In this document: piece after piece, positions 60,887 to 64,000 of the stretch
How the letters are laid out: the number at the start of each line of letters is the position of its first letter
How positions within the stretch are numbered: the stretch's first letter is position 1
DNA from: Micromonospora musae
GTDB lineage: Bacteria; Actinomycetota; Actinomycetes; Mycobacteriales; Micromonosporaceae
Assembly (NCBI RefSeq): GCF_003626635.1
Contig: NZ_RAZT01000019.1
Span: 62,001-126,000 of the forward strand
Direction: 5' to 3'
DNA length: 64,000 bases
Notes under the pieces: generated by a model
Told to the model about the DNA's origin: nothing
The model's input: the letters and a program-made list of their open reading frames with translations, nothing else
Database searches by the model: none
Made by a program: the position numbers and the translations under genes

Positions 60887-61513
60887 GTGACCGAACGTGT
60901 CGCCGTTGACATGTGGTTCGACCCGGCCTGCCCGTGGGCCTGGCTCACGTCCCGTTGGCTGCTCGAAGTCGAGCGGGTCCGGGACGTGGACGTACGTTTC
61001 CACGTGATGAGCCTCTCGGTGCTCAACGAGGGCCGGGACTACCTCTCGGAGGAGTACAAGACCTTCCTGAGCACCGCGTGGGGACCGGTACGCGTCTGCA
61101 TCGCCGCGGAACAGCGGTACGGCGCCGAGGTGCTGCGCCCGCTCTACACCGCGCTCGGCACCCGGATCCACCTGGAGAAGCAGGAGCGGGGGCCGGAGCT
61201 CTACGCTGCCGCGCTCGCCGACGCCGGCCTCGATCCGACGCTCGCCGCCGCCGCGGACGGCACCGAGTACGACGAGGCGCTGCGCGCCAGCCACGAGACC
61301 GGCATGCGCCCGGTCGGCGAGGACGTGGGCACCCCGGTCATCCACGCTCCCGGCCCGGACGGCGGCACCGTCGCGTTCTTCGGCCCCGTGGTGACGCCGG
61401 CCCCGAAGGGGGAGGCCGCCGGGCGGCTGTGGGACGGGGTCCTGCTGGTGGCCGGCACGCCCGGCTTCTACGAGCTGAAGCGGACCCGCGACGCCTCCCC
61501 GATCTTCGACTGA
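60887..61513 (+). CDS. DsbA-family protein, mycothiol-dependent reductase-like, CPWA active site
   Basis: A 208-aa thioredoxin-fold DsbA-family protein resembling mycobacterial Rv2466c, a mycothiol-dependent nitroreductase. The active-site segment is WFDPACPWAWLTSRW at residues 9-23: the first Cys of the CPWC motif is kept and the second is Ala. The cis-Pro loop is DVGTPVIHAP. With a single Cys it could still work by a monothiol mechanism with mycothiol. The GTG at 60887 gives a start just before the first strand; ribosome binding site AAGGGA. Divergent from pepN. Confidence 0.85.
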   Translation: MTERVAVDMWFDPACPWAWLTSRWLLEVERVRDVDVRFHVMSLSVLNEGRDYLSEEYKTFLSTAWGPVRVCIAAEQRYGAEVLRPLYTALGTRIHLEKQERGPELYAAALADAGLDPTLAAAADGTEYDEALRASHETGMRPVGEDVGTPVIHAPGPDGGTVAFFGPVVTPAPKGEAAGRLWDGVLLVAGTPGFYELKRTRDASPIFD

Positions 61514-61518
61514 GGGGG

Positions 61519-61561
61519 CAGGGGCTCCCGGTAGGCCGCCCCCGGCCGCTGGGAGCCCCTG
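61519..61561. terminator. Terminator hairpin after the DsbA-family gene
   Basis: CAGGGGCTCCC (61519-61529) pairs perfectly with 61551-61561. The 21-nt loop contains a further GGCC...GGCC stem. It starts 6 bp after the stop codon. Confidence 0.75.
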
Positions 61562-61679
61562 TTAACACCCGTTACCTCGGCCACCTCGCCCGTCACCGCC
61601 CCGCCGTCGACCTCGTTTGGCCCGATGTCCGCCGCAGCCGTTCGCAATCGGTAAATTCGCAGCTCGTGGAGGCATCCCG

Positions 61680-62081
61680 ATGGCCAAGCACCGCCATGCT
61701 CCCGGTGACGATCCGCTGAAGTCGGAAGAGTCGGCCGAGAACCCCGCGTACTGGTCGGTCGACGACTCCCGCTGGCCGGCGGTCCGACCCGACCTACCCA
61801 AGGACGTGGCGGACCTGCTCGCCCCACCGATCGTGGTGGGCGTCGCCCGGGTGGCGGCGACGTCCCGGCTGACCCCACCCGGCGCGCCGCCGAACCGGGG
61901 TCGGCGGACTCCGCCCGGCGTGGCGCCCACGCCGGCCCTGCTGGGATCGTCGAACACCGCCGGCACGCCGATCGGGCGGATCAAGCCGCCGCCGACCAAC
62001 CGCCCGGCGGACGCAGCCGATCAGAGCCGCCCGCCCGCGTCCGCGGGCCGGCACCGCCGGAGCAACGACCGCCGCTTCTGA
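61680..62081 (+). CDS. Hypothetical proline-rich protein, 133 aa
   Basis: No family recognised. The first 45 residues (MAKHRHAPGDDPLKSEESAE, then YWSVDDSRWPAVRPDLPKD) look conserved and include an aromatic/acidic segment. After about residue 55 the sequence is low-complexity, rich in Pro, Arg and Gly, probably disordered, and ends in a basic RHRRSNDRRF. GTGGAGG upstream of the ATG at 61680 is a good ribosome binding site. It may bind nucleic acid through the basic tail; that is a guess. Confidence 0.6.
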   Translation: MAKHRHAPGDDPLKSEESAENPAYWSVDDSRWPAVRPDLPKDVADLLAPPIVVGVARVAATSRLTPPGAPPNRGRRTPPGVAPTPALLGSSNTAGTPIGRIKPPPTNRPADAADQSRPPASAGRHRRSNDRRF

Positions 62082-62187
62082 CCGCCCGCCCGTGCGGACC
62101 GATCCACCCCGGCCGCCGCTTTCACCTGTTGGACGGCGGCCCGGGTCCACGTCCCCGGCCGGCCCGGCGACGGTAGCGTCAGCGGGC

Positions 62188-63387
62188 ATGACGGTCGTGC
62201 ATCCGATCGCCCGGGCCTGGATCACCACTGGCGGCACCGGCGCGCAGAACTACGACGAGTTCGCCGACGACGCGGAGATCACCGCGATCATCGAGGCGAA
62301 CCCGCACAGTGCCCTCGGCATCGAGATGCCGCACCGGGCGCCGGGGAGCCTCGGCAGGTCCTTCCTCGACGCGCTGCCCGACGCGGTGGCCCGGCTGACC
62401 GAGGCGAAGGCCGACGGGAGCTACACCCCGGCCGAGCAGGTGGTCGTGCTCTACCGGATCACCGCTCCGGGCGAGGAGCCGGCGTACGGGCTCTTCGCGA
62501 TGGTGGAGACCGACCAGATCTCCACCCGGGCCGACGAACCCGGTCTGGTGATCCGCAACGAGGACGTCTTCATCGCCAAGGTCCGCGAGCGCGTCGCCCT
62601 GGCCGAGTCGCTCGGCCACCTGCTCTCGCCGGTTCTGCTGCTGCAGACCGGACGCGGTGCGGAGCTGCACGAGGTGCTCGCCGACGCCACCGAGGCGGCG
62701 GGCGCGCCGGCCGCCACCGACCTCGACCAGGCGGGGCGTACCCATGCGATCTGGCTGGTGGGGCCGGGGCCGCAGCAGGACGAGCTGACCCGCCTCGCCG
62801 GCGGCGGCGAGCTGGTGGTGGCTGACGGCAACCACCGCAGCCTCGCCGCGCAGACCGGCGGCCTGTCACGTTTCCTGGCGGTGGTCACCACGCCCCGTTC
62901 GGTCGCCATCCAGCCGTACAACCGGCTGGTCAGCGAGCTGACCACCAGCGGCGACGAACTGGTGGAGCGGTTGCGCGCCGCCGGTGCGGAGGTCACCCCG
63001 ATCGCCGGTCCGGTCGAGGTGCCGGCCACCGGCGGCACCGTCCATCTCCGGCTCGCCGGCCAGGGGTACGCGGTGCGCCTGCCGCGCGTCGCGGGCGACC
63101 GGTTGGAGAACCTGGACCACGCCCTGGTCGAACGGCTGCTGCTGCGTGACGCGCTCGGCCTCGACCCGGGCGACAAGCGGATCACCTACGTCGGCGGTGA
63201 CTATCCGGCGAGCTGGCTGACCGGCGAGGTCGACTCCGGTCGGGCCGAGCTCGCCGTCCTGATCGCCCCGGTGACCGTGGACGACTTCGTCGCGGTGAAC
63301 CTGGCGCGGGAGAAGATGCCGCGCAAGAGCACCTGGTTCACGCCGAAGGCGCGGGGCGGCCTGGTCGTCGCCGAGCTGCCGCGCTGA
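62188..63387 (+). CDS. DUF1015 family protein
   Basis: A 399-aa protein of the DUF1015 family. Recognisable parts are AWITTGGTGAQNYDEFADDAEI near the start, VVVLYRITAPGEEPAYGLFAMVE, and the most conserved GELVVADGNHRSLAA near residue 212 (DGNHR). The family is widespread but has no firmly established activity; the DGNHR motif may be catalytic or phosphate-binding. ATG at 62188. It precedes rpiB by 69 bp. Confidence 0.82.
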   Translation: MTVVHPIARAWITTGGTGAQNYDEFADDAEITAIIEANPHSALGIEMPHRAPGSLGRSFLDALPDAVARLTEAKADGSYTPAEQVVVLYRITAPGEEPAYGLFAMVETDQISTRADEPGLVIRNEDVFIAKVRERVALAESLGHLLSPVLLLQTGRGAELHEVLADATEAAGAPAATDLDQAGRTHAIWLVGPGPQQDELTRLAGGGELVVADGNHRSLAAQTGGLSRFLAVVTTPRSVAIQPYNRLVSELTTSGDELVERLRAAGAEVTPIAGPVEVPATGGTVHLRLAGQGYAVRLPRVAGDRLENLDHALVERLLLRDALGLDPGDKRITYVGGDYPASWLTGEVDSGRAELAVLIAPVTVDDFVAVNLAREKMPRKSTWFTPKARGGLVVAELPR

Positions 63388-63456
63388 GCTGTGACGAACC
63401 GCCCGGTGGCGCCGCCCCTGCAGCGTCACCGGGCGCGGCCTGACAGACTGCGCGTT

Positions 63457-63924
63457 ATGCGCGTCTACCTGGGATCCGACCACGCCGGCTACGAGCTGAA
63501 GGTGCACCTGGCCAGCTACCTGGCCAACCAGGGCTACGAGGTGGTCGACGTCGGCCCGCACGTCTTCGACCCCGACGACGACTACCCGGCCTTCTGCCTG
63601 CACACCGGCGACCGGGTGGTGGCCGACGAGGGCAGCCTCGGCGTGGTGATCGGCGGTTCCGGGAACGGTGAGCAGATCGCCGCCAACAAGATCGCCGGGG
63701 TGCGGGCCGCGCTCGCCTGGAACATCGAGACCGCACAGCTGTCCCGGGAGCACAACGACGCGAACATCGTGGCCGTCGGCGCCCGCCAGCACACCCTGGA
63801 CGAGGCGACCGCCATCGTCGAGGCGTTCCTCAACACCCCGTTCTCCGGCAACGAGCGGCACGCCCGCCGGATCGTGCAGGTCGCCGCGTACGAGGCGAGC
63901 CGGGAGCTTCCTCCGCTGCCCTGA
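63457..63924 (+). CDS. rpiB: Ribose-5-phosphate isomerase B
   Basis: A 155-aa RpiB/LacAB-type isomerase that interconverts ribose-5-phosphate and ribulose-5-phosphate. The signature VYLGSDHAGYELK is at the N-terminus, GVVIGGSGNGEQIAANKIAGVRAAL is the phosphate-binding loop (here Ser-Gly-Asn-Gly in place of the Cys of many RpiB proteins, as usual in actinobacteria), and HNDANIVAVGAR completes the site. ATG at 63457 gives the exact family start. After it, 76 bp to the window end show no gene. Confidence 0.95.
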   Translation: MRVYLGSDHAGYELKVHLASYLANQGYEVVDVGPHVFDPDDDYPAFCLHTGDRVVADEGSLGVVIGGSGNGEQIAANKIAGVRAALAWNIETAQLSREHNDANIVAVGARQHTLDEATAIVEAFLNTPFSGNERHARRIVQVAAYEASRELPPLP

Positions 63925-64000
63925 TGCACCGGGGTCGGGGCCACCCCCGGTGGTCCCGACCGGCCGGTCCCGGGCCGGCGACGATCGAGGCGGCGCGCCC

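Overview
The window is chromosomal DNA of a very GC-rich actinobacterium. GTG starts, ATGA/GTGA gene overlaps, an HPF/SSB/EttA/GlbO gene complement and a mycothiol-type DsbA protein all fit Micromonosporaceae (Micromonospora or Salinispora-like); this placement is an inference from gene content and sequence style. Almost all of it looks like stable core or semi-core chromosome. One segment of about 4.9 kb (37136-42044) is visibly poorer in GC and looks inserted.

Layout. 1-7.5 kb: a truncated DadA-like oxidoreductase, GNAT and flavin-reductase genes, a divergent TetR/SDR pair, small unknown proteins, tRNA-Arg(TCT), a lipase-like hydrolase and a short HPF-type ribosome factor. 7.7-25.4 kb: an unusual SSB, then cobalamin genes in three blocks (cobD-cobQ; a cobB-like gene; cobC-cobT-cobA/cysG) separated by a rhodanese, a uridine-kinase-like P-loop protein, an M20 peptidase, an ATP-dependent DNA ligase, SURF1 and a class A penicillin-binding protein. 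The cobB-like protein lacks the cysteine expected in its glutaminase domain. 25.4-36.9 kb: otsA with an otsB-GH15 fusion, ettA, a thioesterase, a YbjN-like protein, glbO, an MFS exporter and an MscS channel.

37.1-42.0 kb: the inserted island. It carries a PIN-like protein, a HEPN protein with an intact RX4H motif, and an overlapping pair made of a DUF4365-like nuclease-fold protein and an unknown 402-aa protein. The island is bounded by an 18-bp direct repeat (17/18 identical). The outer flanks are two halves of a perfect 12-bp inverted repeat that would form a hairpin if the island were removed, so the island appears to sit in the loop of a former palindrome. No recombinase is present. This is the best candidate in the window for an undescribed, probably defensive, mobile module.

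42.1-44.7 kb: an HNH endonuclease, a class F sortase with a secreted or anchored partner, and an Lrp/AsnC regulator. The regulator is divergent from an 11-gene, mostly overlapping operon (44879-55638) for tryptophan degradation by the kynurenine and 2-aminomuconate meta-cleavage route: TDO, kynureninase, KMO, semialdehyde dehydrogenase, hydratase, acylating acetaldehyde dehydrogenase, aldolase, decarboxylase, RidA-type deaminase, 3-hydroxyanthranilate dioxygenase and ACMSD. Only kynurenine formamidase is missing; an amidase-signature gene follows directly. 57.2-64 kb: a small membrane protein with a DUF5130 protein, PepN, a DsbA-family protein with a CPWA active site, a proline-rich unknown, a DUF1015 protein and RpiB.

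Several large perfect hairpins and tandem repeats lie in the intergenic spaces and are listed separately.
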